The notes beneath the pieces are model-generated. The model searched no databases and was not told the origin of the DNA. It saw nothing but the letters and a program-made list of their open reading frames with translations. Positions 11,561-22,500 of a stretch of 64,000 bases of DNA are shown here, piece after piece (position 1 is the stretch's first letter; every line of letters begins with the position of its first letter). A program made the position numbers and the translations under genes. Origin of the DNA: Linum tenue (Eukaryota; Streptophyta; Magnoliopsida; Malpighiales; Linaceae); contig CAMGYJ010000006.1 in NCBI GenBank assembly GCA_946122785.1, positions 33,250,668-33,314,667 of the forward strand, given 5' to 3'.

Positions 11561-12332
11561 TTAAGGGAGGATTCTTATTCTTACTTAATAACTTGATATC
11601 TTATACGTACTTGCTTGAACAGCTTCTCACACCATGGAGAGACATACTTAATCTTGTACTTGCTTACTTGACTTGAGAAGTTGAGCTTACTTATATGATC
11701 TCCCGCACAATGGGAAGATATAAGCTTATTAACGTGCACTTGGATTAGCATAGAGTTGAACTGGTACTTTCTTAACTCATATCATATTTTACTTATGCTT
11801 CATGATGTTATGCATACTTAACATAAAGACTGAACGTAAACAAATTAACTTAATATGAAAGCATAAAGAAATAACATAACATAAACAAGAACTGAAATGC
11901 ATAACATGAACATAAATGCATGATAACGAACTACTCTATCCCCTTTAACCACGCATCTTATTTCTCAAATGACTGACTTTGTCGGATATCCCGAGTGGGT
12001 TTGATCCAACCCCCACTCGATAATTGGCACCAGTAGCATTTGTTCGACTTCGTTCCACATCAACATAGAATCATGCCTTGCCAATTGTAATGCAGCAATC
12101 GTACCCAGCTTTCCATGAGTTAGTCACTATAGTTAAATTCCCCTTGACTTATTGACACCTTCATTGACGCACCCTAATTTCTTAGAACAATGAACCTGAA
12201 CCGAAACAATGAACCTGAACCGACCAACATTTGCTAAAAGAACTTAGATTTCTCCACACATTTAATTCCATCCATCCATGCATGCATACGCATGAGGTTC
12301 CACCTACTTTCCCCAGGAGGATCATTTCATAA

Positions 12333-12830
12333 ACTTAGTTTGGCCCTGCTGTAGCTTTTGCAGAAGCAGCTTCTCGCTGAGCTTTTAGATAAGTACATTT
12401 CAAAAAAAGCATTTTAGTGTTTGGCTGTAAAACTATTAGAAGTGCTTTTTAATATGAGCGGTTGTGTAAAATGACTATAAAAGGACTTATAATATAAAAT
12501 ATGAATAAAAATTCTAAACAATAAAAAGTAGTAAAAATGGATCTTGTTAGATTTCTTTTATATTAAATAATATGATTTTATAATTTATTTTATTTTTAAA
12601 ATGATATAAATGAAGAAAAATTATATTTTCTGAAATAAAATTAAAATATGGTAAGGATAATTTTGTATTTTCAAAACAGCTTTTCGCAGAAGCTCCAAAT
12701 CGGAGCTTCTGCTTTTATTTTATACAAAAGCGTTTTTCGGCTTTTCAAAAGCCGAGCTTTTAGAGGTGTTTGGCCCTGCTTCAGCTTTTGAAGCCGAAAA
12801 GCACTTCTAAAAGCCGTGCCAAACATAGGC
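12333..12830. mobile_element. MITE copy 2, uninterrupted
   Basis: An almost complete copy of the MITE split at 10596-17887, inserted in the solo LTR. It starts around GTTTGGCCCTGC and ends around GCCAAACATAGG. It serves as the reference showing exactly where the larger stack entered copy 1. Confidence 0.75.
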
Positions 12831-14107
12831 ATAATTTGCTTAACTTTTATGCATTCAATAGTGTTACGTGAGTCCTTAAGTTGAAGTAAAAAGGAAGGTA
12901 CAACTCCTTTCCTCCATCGTCCAGTCTGAATTCGAACCTCGTCTTGGGCCATCGTGCGGCAGCGACACCGTCATCTCCTGCACGTACGTCATGTACTTGA
13001 TACCAGCATTCTACGCACGCCGTCGTGGTCATGAGCTTCTCCACCATCGTCAATAACTATGTTTGCCGAAACGCTGTCAACACCGTAAGCCTCGACTAGG
13101 CTGCTGATGGTCACGTTTTCTCTTTCCCTTGCTCCCTTCGATCCCTTCTCTGCTACCAGAGCTTGCGCTGATCGAGCTTTGATGATCGGCGGAGGGTGTT
13201 TATGAGAAGAACAATGGTGTGATCTAGGGCTTTTATCCGCCGCTAGTCCTAGGATTTCCTTTAGTGTTTAGTTTAGGGTAAATATATAGTCAGTCAATTA
13301 CTAAGTCGTGGAGGGTAGTTTAGGATTTTCAAATATAAGGAAGGACCGGATGTTACATTAATTGAGTTGAAAAGAGTGCAATATTTATTTTAACTTCTAT
13401 TTATCATTTGCTAGAAGAGATATGGAATCGATTTGGAGACAAGGAGTACGATGATTAATCTAGTATCGTTTCTATGTATTTGTATTAAGTGTGTTTATTT
13501 GAAATTGTTGTACATGTGAAATTGTGATTGGGTTATGTAATTTGTCATTTGAATATTGTACTTGTGACTTAATAAAAAGTTTCATGTAATTTTATTAAAG
13601 TCTACCCATTTTAAATTACATAATTTATTTTTTTAATCAATGAATAAAGTTATAATCAAGGTTCAAAAAAGTGTTAGGTGCAAGGCGAGTGCTTGGCTCC
13701 TGACTTGTGCCTAGCTCGATTAAGCCTAGCCTAGGCGCGCTTAGACGTTCAGAGTATAAATGAAAAGATTTCTCAAATTTTTCCTGTTTTCTAGAATACT
13801 CTATATGATCACAAGTTTATATAAAATTAGAAACACCTAGTTCTTAACCGTTAACACTTAACATAACAAATAACAAGCAATTGTTTACTTAAATTATAAG
13901 TAATTATTCACTAGTATCATTCATTGTAGAGATGTATATCTGTTATAAAATTAATTCATAATCAAACAACAAACAACAAACCAATGATCATTGTTAACTT
14001 AAAATAACAAGTAACACAATTATCTAGAATCACTAATTATCATTCACCAATCACCAATGACCAAAAACAAATTTATTCATAATATGTTATTATATATGTA
14101 CATTATG

Positions 14108-14375
14108 TGTAGAATTTGATGATGCGGAAATACGAAAGAACACAGAACACAAGATTTTACGTGGTATCCTCGATCTTGATTGATCGAGACTAATCCACGG
14201 TGAGCTCATAAGAGCTCACGGCTGATCTCTTATTAGGATTACATCTTGACGGCTTGCTATCACACAAGTCGATAGCTAAGCTTATATAGATAAACTTAGG
14301 GTTAAAACCCTAATCCAACGAATCAGACGAGGCCCAACAAGGCCAAATACTAACACGGTTTAAGTAACCACAACA
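14108..14375 (-). repeat. LTR A (3' LTR)
   Basis: Reads TGTTGTGGTTAC ... TTCTACA on the minus strand, directly preceded in that orientation by the purine tract GAGGGGGAG, which primes plus-strand synthesis. Confidence 0.88.
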
Positions 14376-16044
14376 CTCCCCCTCAAGCGAAGACATGAAT
14401 GACAAGAATGTCGAGCTTGAAGAAGTAAATGTGAAGAACAAGCATGATGGCTTGAACCACAAAACTTGAGATGAATAACATCTCAGACTAGGTTGATTGG
14501 AGACTCACTCTCTCTGAACAACCTGATGATAGAGACGATTGACTGCGTCTCTTGAACTGGAACACACTTGGTACATCGCGGTCGACCTGATGACTGAATT
14601 AGTCGACCGTCGTATGTTGACCTCCTATTCTCCCCCTCAAGCCGGAGCATGAACATCGTGAATGCCCGGCTTGAAAAGCGATGAATGGTTGATATGTGTC
14701 CACTAATGAACCGAAAGAGGGGACGACCATTTCTTAGATCGTGAATGCCAGCTGGACGATGAAGGGACGATTACTTCTTTGATCGTACTACCTTTTGAAC
14801 GCCAGGGGACGATCATTTTATGGATCGTGAATGCCTCGACCTGATGACTTGAAAATTTTGTTGACAAAAGCTGTTCTTTCTCCCCAACACTAGCTATTTG
14901 AAGAGATGACCACTAACGATCATGATTGTCTTCAACGCCATGACTGTGATGTTGGTGAAGATGCTCCTCTCTACATGACCTTGACTAGCCACAATGACAA
15001 CTTGACTCCAGCTTTGGACAGAGTATGAATTCCATGACACATCTCGTCGGCTGTAAACTTCAAAAGTATTCTGAACCTGCCAAATTGTCTCCCAAAACTG
15101 ATCCTTGTGCGAACACCACCACAACAACAAAAAACATTAACCTGCATGCGCAAAGGCAAATGCCCCACAACCAATTGTGAGTGCTTGATGAAGATCACCC
15201 GGCTCCCACGATAACAAGATAATAACGTCGTCGCCGTTGACCAAACCTACGCCCATCAACCTTGCAACAACCCTAACAACAACATAACCTGGAGGGGACG
15301 ACCTGGCCGCAAGGATGAGACCGGAATTGGAGTCCAAGACGTGGATTTTTGACGTCACAGCCCGATCCCCAACTTGCAGCTGGATTGAAGAATACGCCAA
15401 AGCACCAGCATAGCCGCTGATCAAGCATCTCGGACGAGGGCGCTGGTACGAGCCGATGTCAGGCACTGCAATCAAGCAACGAAACCCCCAAAAAACTTGA
15501 TATCGGACTAAAGCATGGGCTTTGACTCGGATACGGATGAGGCAGAACAATTGATGACAAGTTCATCGCCCAAGAGGACGGCGAACGGACGAGGCTTATG
15601 GGGATGGCGACGCGCTCGACCCAGAACGAGAACGCAGCACGGAGACAGAGACGGGATCAACACCTGATTTGAGGGACTCAGCGCTTGAACTTAGCTGAGT
15701 GAGCGTGGGCTTTTTTTTTTTGTAGCCCACGACGAACTGTTCGTCTGAAGCGGACAGCTCCGACGAGACGAAGAGATCAGCATAGCAGCAAAGACATTAG
15801 CGGCTTCGACTGATGATTTGCCTTGAACGGCAACTGGGCGATGAAAAGCGAATAAGAGCTGGCAGCGGCAGTGATGCAGTCATGACTACAACTCTGTTGC
15901 AATTGACGATGAGGCTAGCAGAGACCCGGTGCGGAACTGAACAACCCTGCTATGGACAATTCCCAGAACACGACTGCAATGACCTCGTAGACAAACGGTT
16001 GATGATGAGCGGAAGCTCAAAACCCTAGAGAAGGATCGAGATTT

Positions 16045-16056
16045 GCTCTGATACCA
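16045..16056 (-). other. primer-binding site for initiator Met tRNA
   Basis: TGGTATCAGAGC directly follows LTR B on the minus strand. It is complementary to the 3' end of plant initiator methionine tRNA, the usual primer of Copia and many other plant LTR elements, and shows that B is the 5' LTR. Confidence 0.9.
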
Positions 16057-16317
16057 TGTAGAATTTGATGATGCGGAAATACGAAAGAACACAAGATTTT
16101 ACGTGGTATCCTCGATCTTGATTGATCGAGACTAATCCACGGTGAGCTCATAAGAGCTCACGGCTGATCTCTTATTAGGATTACATCTTGACGGCTTGCT
16201 ATCACACAAGTCGATAGCTAAGCTTATATAGATAAACTTAGGGTTAAAACCCTAATCCAACGAATCAGACGAGGCCCAACAAGGCCAAATACTAACACGG
16301 TTTAAGTAACCACAACA
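16057..16317 (-). repeat. LTR B (5' LTR)
   Basis: It has the same sequence as LTR A except for a small deletion (ACACAGAAC-type segment) and is followed by the PBS. Confidence 0.88.
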
Positions 16318-16535
16318 CTCCCCCTCAAGCGAAGACATGAATGACAAGAATGTCGAGCTTGAAGAAGTAAATGTGAAGAACAAGCATGATGGCTTGAACC
16401 ACAAAACTTGAGATGAATAACATCTCAGACTAGGTTGATTGGAGACTCACTCTCTCTGAACAACCTGATGATAGAGACGATTGACTGCGTCTCTTGAACT
16501 GGAACACACTTGGTACATCGCGGTCGACCTGATGA

Positions 16536-16803
16536 TGTTGTGGTTACTTAAACCGTGTTAGTATTTGGCCTTGTTGGGCCTCGTCTGATTCGTTGGATTA
16601 GGGTTTTAACCCTAAGTTTATCTATATAAGCTTAGCTATCGACTTGTGTGATAGCAAGCCGTCAAGATGTAATCCTAATAAGAGATCAGCCGTGAGCTCT
16701 TATGAGCTCACCGTGGATTAGTCTCGATCAATCAAGATCGAGGATACCACGTAAAATCTTGTGTTCTGTGTTCTTTCGTATTTCCGCATCATCAAATTCT
16801 ACA
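16536..16803 (+). repeat. LTR C, inverted extra LTR
   Basis: A complete 268-bp LTR in plus orientation. Its U3 terminus (TGTTGTGG) is joined directly to an internal position of the element (after GACCTGATGA), and its U5 terminus forms the right border of the insertion. Confidence 0.88.
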
Positions 16804-17887
16804 TTATGTCATTATCACCAAGTGACCAAGTGAGAGTAGTAGGGATGGATTGCATTAAAAAGAACATTATGTCATTATCACCAAGTGAATAAAGTCAATT
16901 TATCATTCCCAACAAGATTAGGTTTGGTTAGTTGTTTGCGAGGGAGAGGAGAGGATGGAAATGACAGCGTTCCAAGTTTATTGACCGCCGCCTAGCACCA
17001 GTGTACCACGCATCAGCCTGCCTAGATTGCAATTAATCCCTTTTGTGCGCCCTTAGGCTCAAGTCAAAGCTTTTCTCACCAATTAAACGCATTCAACGCT
17101 TTATTCCACGATTAGGCTCAAGTCAAAGCTTTTCTCCAGCGCCTTTCTATTAATCATGCCTAGGGCTAGGCGCCCGCGTTGGCATGCCTTTTTAAGGCTG
17201 GCTATAATATATTTTTCAATGAATTAGTAAATTTATTTCATTATTGATAATTAAATAATTACAATATATTATTTTAATTATTTGATGCATCTTACATTGG
17301 TAAAATCATATAGGTTAGATAAAATGTACTGATGTATTAAAAAAATAAGCTAGACCCACCATATGAAATAGTTAGTGAATTTTATGGATGTAGAGGAAAT
17401 GGAAGTCATATGTAGTGGAATGGAAAAAACTGTTGATGTGGCAGTAGAGGCCACAAATGAAATAGAAATGGTATTTCATGTATGTGGATGGTCTTAGAAG
17501 TGATTTTTAATATAAGAGGTTATGTAAAATGACTATAAATGATTTATAATATAAAATATGAATTAAAATTATAAACAATAAAAAATAGTCAAAATGGATC
17601 TTGTTAGATTTCTTTTGTATTATATAATATGATTTCATAATTTATTTTATTTTTAAAATGATATAAATGAAATTAAAATTATATTTTCTGAAATAAAATT
17701 AAAATATGATAAAGATAATCTTTTATTTTCAAAACAGCCTTTCGTAGAATCTCTATATTGGAGCTTCTGCTCTTATGTTATACAAAATCACTTTTCGGCT
17801 TTTCAAAATCTGAGGTTTTACAGGTGTTTGGCCCTGCTTCAGCAATTGAGTACGAAAAGCAGTTCTAAAAGTCGGGCCAAATATAGG

Positions 17888-18959
17888 CATACACATGATA
17901 AAATAGATTTTGTTAACTTTTTTAATCATTCATAATATATCTTACATTTTGAAAAATTGATAAATTAAAATCCATTAGTAATCTAAGCTATCAAGAATAT
18001 TACTAACTCCCGTTGTTGTGAAAAGTTTAATAATGAATTTTATACCAAACAATTATTCATAATTTAATTAGTCGTTCGCCTTCGAATGGTGTTCTTTGTC
18101 AAGAACCGTTTAATATCAATAACTCGAGTTATCGAGAGAGGCTCAATAATATATCTTATACCATTTACTAACACACCTACTCATAAAAAGTCAACTTATA
18201 CAGAATTGAAGTTTAGGGAGGTCATGATTCGAACACAAGACCTTTCAATAAACTATTCTCAATTGGATGTGCCCCAATTTTCAGTATCAACTAACCATTG
18301 TATTTGTACCTAAGTTCGGCATATTATCACTCACATAAGGACTTCGTTTAACTCTTTTTTCATGAATCAGTGTGGAGAGGCAATGTTTTATCCATGCCCT
18401 CTAAGCATAATTATCAAATGACACTTCACTCGCTGAGGGATTGTACCAGATAAGCATCATTGTACTGTAGTGAACCGATGCTCAATTGAACCGAACCTAT
18501 TCCCTCTGTGCAATGAGGTATTTGCCTCACATGTGGCTTTACCCCATACTTTATTTGCGACGATAACGTGTTTCATATCGCTTTGTCATGGTTGGATTTT
18601 CTAATTAATTGCAATGCAATTAAGCCCCATTAAGCTTTAAGGGCAGAAGACTCGTTTAAAAGAGTATAAGAACTCGCAAAGGATTGTGATAAGAACTACA
18701 TCCGAGTATTTCGAATGGTCTTTAGTCGTAGGACGCAGAAATCCTTCATTGCCACTACACTAGTCTCCCTAGTCATATGTTAATGTAGAGACTAGCAATT
18801 CAAAATAAGATGAGTTTTGGAATTGCTTTGGGGAGAGTGATATTATTTCGAGATTTTTTTAAAAATTTATGCTCATTGCACACACAAACATATGTAGAAG
18901 TGTAAAGAGAAATCTACCATAACAACCCATCCCACTTTAAACGTAGTCATATCACATAA
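17888..18959. other. no feature recognised
   Basis: AT-rich sequence without convincing frames. A GATTCGAACAC motif near 18225 resembles text common in decayed plant LTRs. I see nothing I can assign. Confidence 0.3.
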
Positions 18960-18978
18960 GTAGAAACCCCCGCGCCCC

Positions 18979-19330
18979 TCAACACAAAAAGAAAAGGATG
19001 ACAGAAGAAAGAAAACACTTACTCGACACCCGCAGTGGGTGAACGAGCCTTGGGCTCTGAGTCAGGAACATCGTCCATGGGGATATTAGTTGATGTGGGT
19101 AGAGTGGCTGCAACTTAGAGACTGAGAGGTGAAACAGTCGCCAATAGCTCATATCCCATGCAACACAACAAGTCGTCTCATTCTTATACTGCTTCTCAAA
19201 ATCCTTCATCCAACTATGAGGGTGAAATCATTAGGTCTGGCAGTAGGTGCCTACCTCTCCAATCTTAGCGAGGAGAGTCATTCAATTACGTCCAATGTGT
19301 CTCATCGTAGCAAGGTTGCTTACGGAGCCA
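18979..19330 (-). pseudogene. degenerate coding-like sequence, left of the chromovirus
   Basis: Minus-strand frames with protein-like composition (for instance MKDFEKQYKNETTCCVAWD) appear here and resume at 24519-25270 on the other side of the chromovirus. Read together the two flanks look like one old coding region now full of stops. The style resembles plant retrotransposon or 'putative plant transposon' proteins, but I recognise no domain and give no name. Confidence 0.35.
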
Positions 19331-19335
19331 GGATT

Positions 19336-19515
19336 TGATAAGGATCGAAGTTGAATTGTGAGAGAACTCCCTTTTCTTGGCGGGAGCTGGCCCACGACTC
19401 TCCACTTATTCTGCAAATTCAAAAGCAACTAACAGCTAACTTTGACTCCTCCAACTAACAGCAACTAACAGCAATGTAAAAGACTCTTAACATCAACACA
19501 AATGACTCTCCTACA
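19336..19515 (-). repeat. 3' LTR of the chromovirus, internally deleted
   Basis: Plus strand reads TGATAAGGATCG ... CTCCTACA. It matches the 347-bp 5' LTR with about one substitution (C/T) over the shared 180 bases, by eye. Confidence 0.9.
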
Positions 19516-19543
19516 GCAAGCATACTACTTCATCATGGGCCAA

Positions 19544-22500
19544 CTACTCCACGTAGTCTGGATAGCGTCGATTGGGCTGGGCTGCTTGTGTTGAGTGGCG
19601 AGTGTGATGGTGAGGTGCAGGGGCCCTCTCATCATTACCTGCCTCTGAAGAAAAGACATTGTCCTCAATGTCCAGCTGCACAAAACGATCATAGAACTCA
19701 GAAGCTACTTCCCACGTGGCATCGTCATGGGGTAGGGACCGCCACTTAACTAGGACCTCCTCGATCGGACGAGATCCGCGTTGTATCCAACGAGTCTCAA
19801 GTATGGCCTCGGGCTGGAGCAGTAGCGTGCCATTATCGGCAATGGGTGGAATCTCCAAGCTAGGAGAAGGTGGCGGAGTGGGGCAAGGCCGCAACAGCGA
19901 GACATGAAAGACGGGGTGGACTCGATTTCCAGAGGGCAGACCCAGGCGATAAGCAACCGGACCGATGCATTCAGTGACAAGGTAGGGTCCGTAATAACGG
20001 TAGGCTAGCGTCTGCGATGCGCGACAAAAGACGGTGTCTTGCCGGTACGGCTGCAACTTGAGGTACACCCAGTCGTCGACTTGGAATTGAACCTCCCGGC
20101 GTCGTAAGTCGGCATTTTGTTTCATGCGATGTTGGGCCACAGACAAGTTGAGCTTGAGTTCGTTCAAGAGGTCGTTGCGATCCAGCAGCGTTTGGTCGAC
20201 TTCATGAACACCGGTCGCACCAGGCCTATAACATGGAATATTTGGAGGAAGACGACCGTACAAGGTAGTGAAGGGAGTCATACCTGCCGAGCTATGGAAG
20301 CTTGTGTTGTACCAGAATTCTGCCCACGGCAAGGAAGCGATCCAGCGCTTGGGTTGTTGATGTGTAAAACAACGTAAGTATTGCTCAACACACCTGTTCA
20401 CGACCTCCGTTTGTCCGTCAGTTTGCGGGTGGTAAGAAGAGGACATTTGGAGAGTAGTACCCGATTGCCGGTGGAGCTCTTTCCAGAAGTGACTCATGAA
20501 AACCGGATCACGATCACTAACGATGGAGCGAGGAACGCCGTGCAACCGAACTATCTCAACAACAAAGTGATCAGCTACGGATCGAGCCGTGTAGGGATGG
20601 GATAGGGAGATGAAATGGCCGTATTTGGCGAGGCGATCAAAAACAACGAGGATGATCGTCTTCCCTATGGAGCTGGGTAGGCCATCAATGAAGTCTAAGG
20701 AGATGTCTTCCCACACCTGCGTTGGAATCGGCAAAGGTTGGAGCAAGCCAGCTGGTGCGAGGGTCTCTGCCTTGGCTCGATGACAAATATCACAAGCATT
20801 GATGAAGCCCTTGACATCGGTGAACATACCCGACCAATAGAATTGGGAGGCCAGCCGTTTATACGTGCGCTCAATGTCGGAGTGGCCGCCGGCTGGGGTG
20901 GAGTGGAATTCCCTAAGCAGCTGCAGGACGAGAGGAGAATGAGGGGGAATCACCACGCGGCAGCGGTAGAGGACCATGTTGTTGCAAATGGAATATGGGC
21001 CGGGGTTGGGAGTTTTGGCTTTGGCGGTGATGCGCTGCATATAACGGTTGGAGAGAGCTAGTTCCTGGAGATCTTTCCACAGAGACGTATGGGCAAGGGA
21101 GACTGCAAATAATGCGGAAAGAGTTGGTTTCCTACTCAGGGAATCAGTCACCTGATTCTCCTTGTCGGGCTTGTAGGAGATCTCATAATCAAAGCCCAAA
21201 AGTTTAGAAACCCATTTTTGTTGTTCTGGTGTAGTGATCCGCTGATCCAAAAGATGTTTGAGGCTCCGTTGGTCTGTTCGAATAAGAAACCGTCGGCCCA
21301 AAATATAAGGCTGCCAGGCCTGCACGGCGGTGACGACGGCGAGCATCTTCGTGGCGTAGGTAGAGAGCGATTGTTCGGATTTTCCTAGTGCTTTGCTCAT
21401 GTAAGCAATGGGTCTCTCCCCCTGCATCAGAACGGCCCCAATGCCACTGTCGGAGGCGTCAGTCTCAATGACAAAAGGAGCATTGAAGTTCGGCATCGCC
21501 AGCACCGGGGTTGTCGACATGGCAACCTTCAAACGTTGAAAGGCCTCGGCAGCAGACTACTCGAGCTGCCCTTTCTTGAGGAGGTGAGTCAAGGGACGAG
21601 CAATGCAGCCATAGTCGCGGACAAATTTCCGATAGTAACCCGTGAGACCCAAGAATCCCCTCAATTATGTAGTTGACGTTGGAACAGGCCAATTCGTCAT
21701 AGCTTGAATCTTGCGAGGATCTACCTTAACTCCTGTATCTGTAATTATGTGACCGAGGTACTCGATTTCGCGCAAGCCAAATGCGCATTTGGAGAACTTG
21801 ACAAAGAACTGATGATGTGGAAGGATAAGGAGAACCTTCCGGACGTGATCGCGATGGCTTTCCATATCAGGACTATAGACCAGGATATCGTCGAAGAAAA
21901 CCAAGATGAATTTGCGCAGCATAGGTCGGAAAATCTCATTCATAATAGCTTGAAAGGTCGAGGGCGCATTGCAAAGGCCAAAGGGCATTACCAGATATTC
22001 GTAATGACCGTTGTGGGTGCGGAACGCTGTTTTGTGAACGTCAGCGGGGTGCATTCGAATCTGGTGGTAGCCGGCTCTCAAATCGAGTTTGGTGAAATAT
22101 GCAGCACCATGTAGCTCGTCCAGCATGTCCTCGACCATTGGAATAGGGAATCGATCTTTGATTGTTGCCGAGTTCAATGCTCTATAGTCCGTACAGAAAT
22201 GCTATGTCCCGTCTTTCTTTTTGACTAATAACACTGGTGAGGAGAAGGGGCTGGTGCTCGGCTGAACCAGACCAGCGGCGAGCATTTTGTTGACCTGTTC
22301 TTCGATCTCGCCCTTTTGGAAATATGCATAGCGGTACGGTCGTACGTTGATGGCTTCAGTACCTTCTTTCAGTGTGATGCGATGCTCGATTTGGAGGTGC
22401 GGATGGAGGCTATTTGGTTCCTCAAACAGATCACCGAACTCGCGTAGGAGGTCGCGGAGTTCTTCGGGAACGGGGTGGAGCAGGTCTTCCGACGAGGGAA

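Larger units (their letters stand above)
10902..13357 (-). mobile_element. solo LTR of a Ty3-type element (about 2 kb LTR family)
   Basis: It runs from TGTAACACCCTAACCC to GGATGTTACA with the 5-bp TSD TTAAT at 10897-10901 and 13358-13362 and no internal region, so it is a solo LTR left by LTR-LTR recombination. Orientation follows the related LTRs at 41619-53677 and 62138-64000. It contains a region of short CATCTACAAGGAGTA repeats and GACCGCGT motifs (about 11366-11560), and the second MITE copy. The long LTR suggests a Tekay/Del-like lineage, but with no coding region that is inference. Confidence 0.85.
14108..16803 (-). mobile_element. non-autonomous Copia-like LTR retrotransposon with a third, inverted LTR
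   Basis: On the minus strand the core element is LTR B (16057-16317), a PBS, a 1.7-kb internal region without gag or pol, a purine tract and LTR A (14108-14375). Beyond LTR B lies a second copy of the internal 3' tail (16318-16535, 218 bp, matching 14376-14593) and then an LTR in the opposite orientation (C, 16536-16803). The whole composite carries one TSD, TTATG, at 14103-14107 and 16804-16808, so it appears to have integrated as a unit with the same LTR end (TGTAGAATT when read inward) at both borders. LTRs A and C are both 268 bp and share a short ACACAGAAC segment that B lacks. Confidence 0.85.
13657..17200. mobile_element. hAT-like element with a Copia-like insertion inside
   Basis: Ends are CAAGGTTCAAAAAAG at the left and, inverted, CAGCCTTAAAAAGG at the right. 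The flanks GTTATAAT (13649-13656) and GCTATAAT (17201-17208) are an 8-bp TSD with one mismatch. Its own sequence (13657-14102 and 16809-17200) contains the GCCTAGGCGCGC-type motif common in plant hAT MITEs. No transposase is seen. Confidence 0.65.
10703..17493. mobile_element. PIF/Harbinger-type element, broken up by further insertions
   Basis: It starts GAGCATCTGCATCGG and ends with the inverse of GACCATCCACAT, flanked by the 3-bp TSD TTA (10700-10702 and 17494-17496) inside the MITE at the position where the intact MITE copy reads CTATTAGAAGTG. Its own DNA is only about 0.8 kb (10703-10896, 13363-13648, 17209-17493); the rest is a solo LTR and a hAT element. No complete transposase frame is visible. 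Confidence 0.75.
10596..17887. mobile_element. small MITE (copy 1) split by a 6.8-kb nested insertion
   Basis: The outer 105 bases (10596-10699) and 17497-17887 together match the uninterrupted copy at 12333-12830, and everything between 10703 and 17496 is inserted. The ends show GTTTGGC-type inverted termini and repeated AGCTTTT/AAAAGC subterminal motifs, most like Tourist/PIF-Harbinger or hAT MITEs; class and exact borders are uncertain. Confidence 0.7.

Noticed and set aside
15137..15550. 137-codon frame in the Copia-like interior as gag
   Set aside because: No gag, zinc-knuckle or polymerase motif; the internal region appears non-coding.
19544..21532. 662-codon open frame as a functional host gene
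   Set aside because: It is the RNase H-integrase-chromodomain part of a chromovirus gag-pol with stops upstream.
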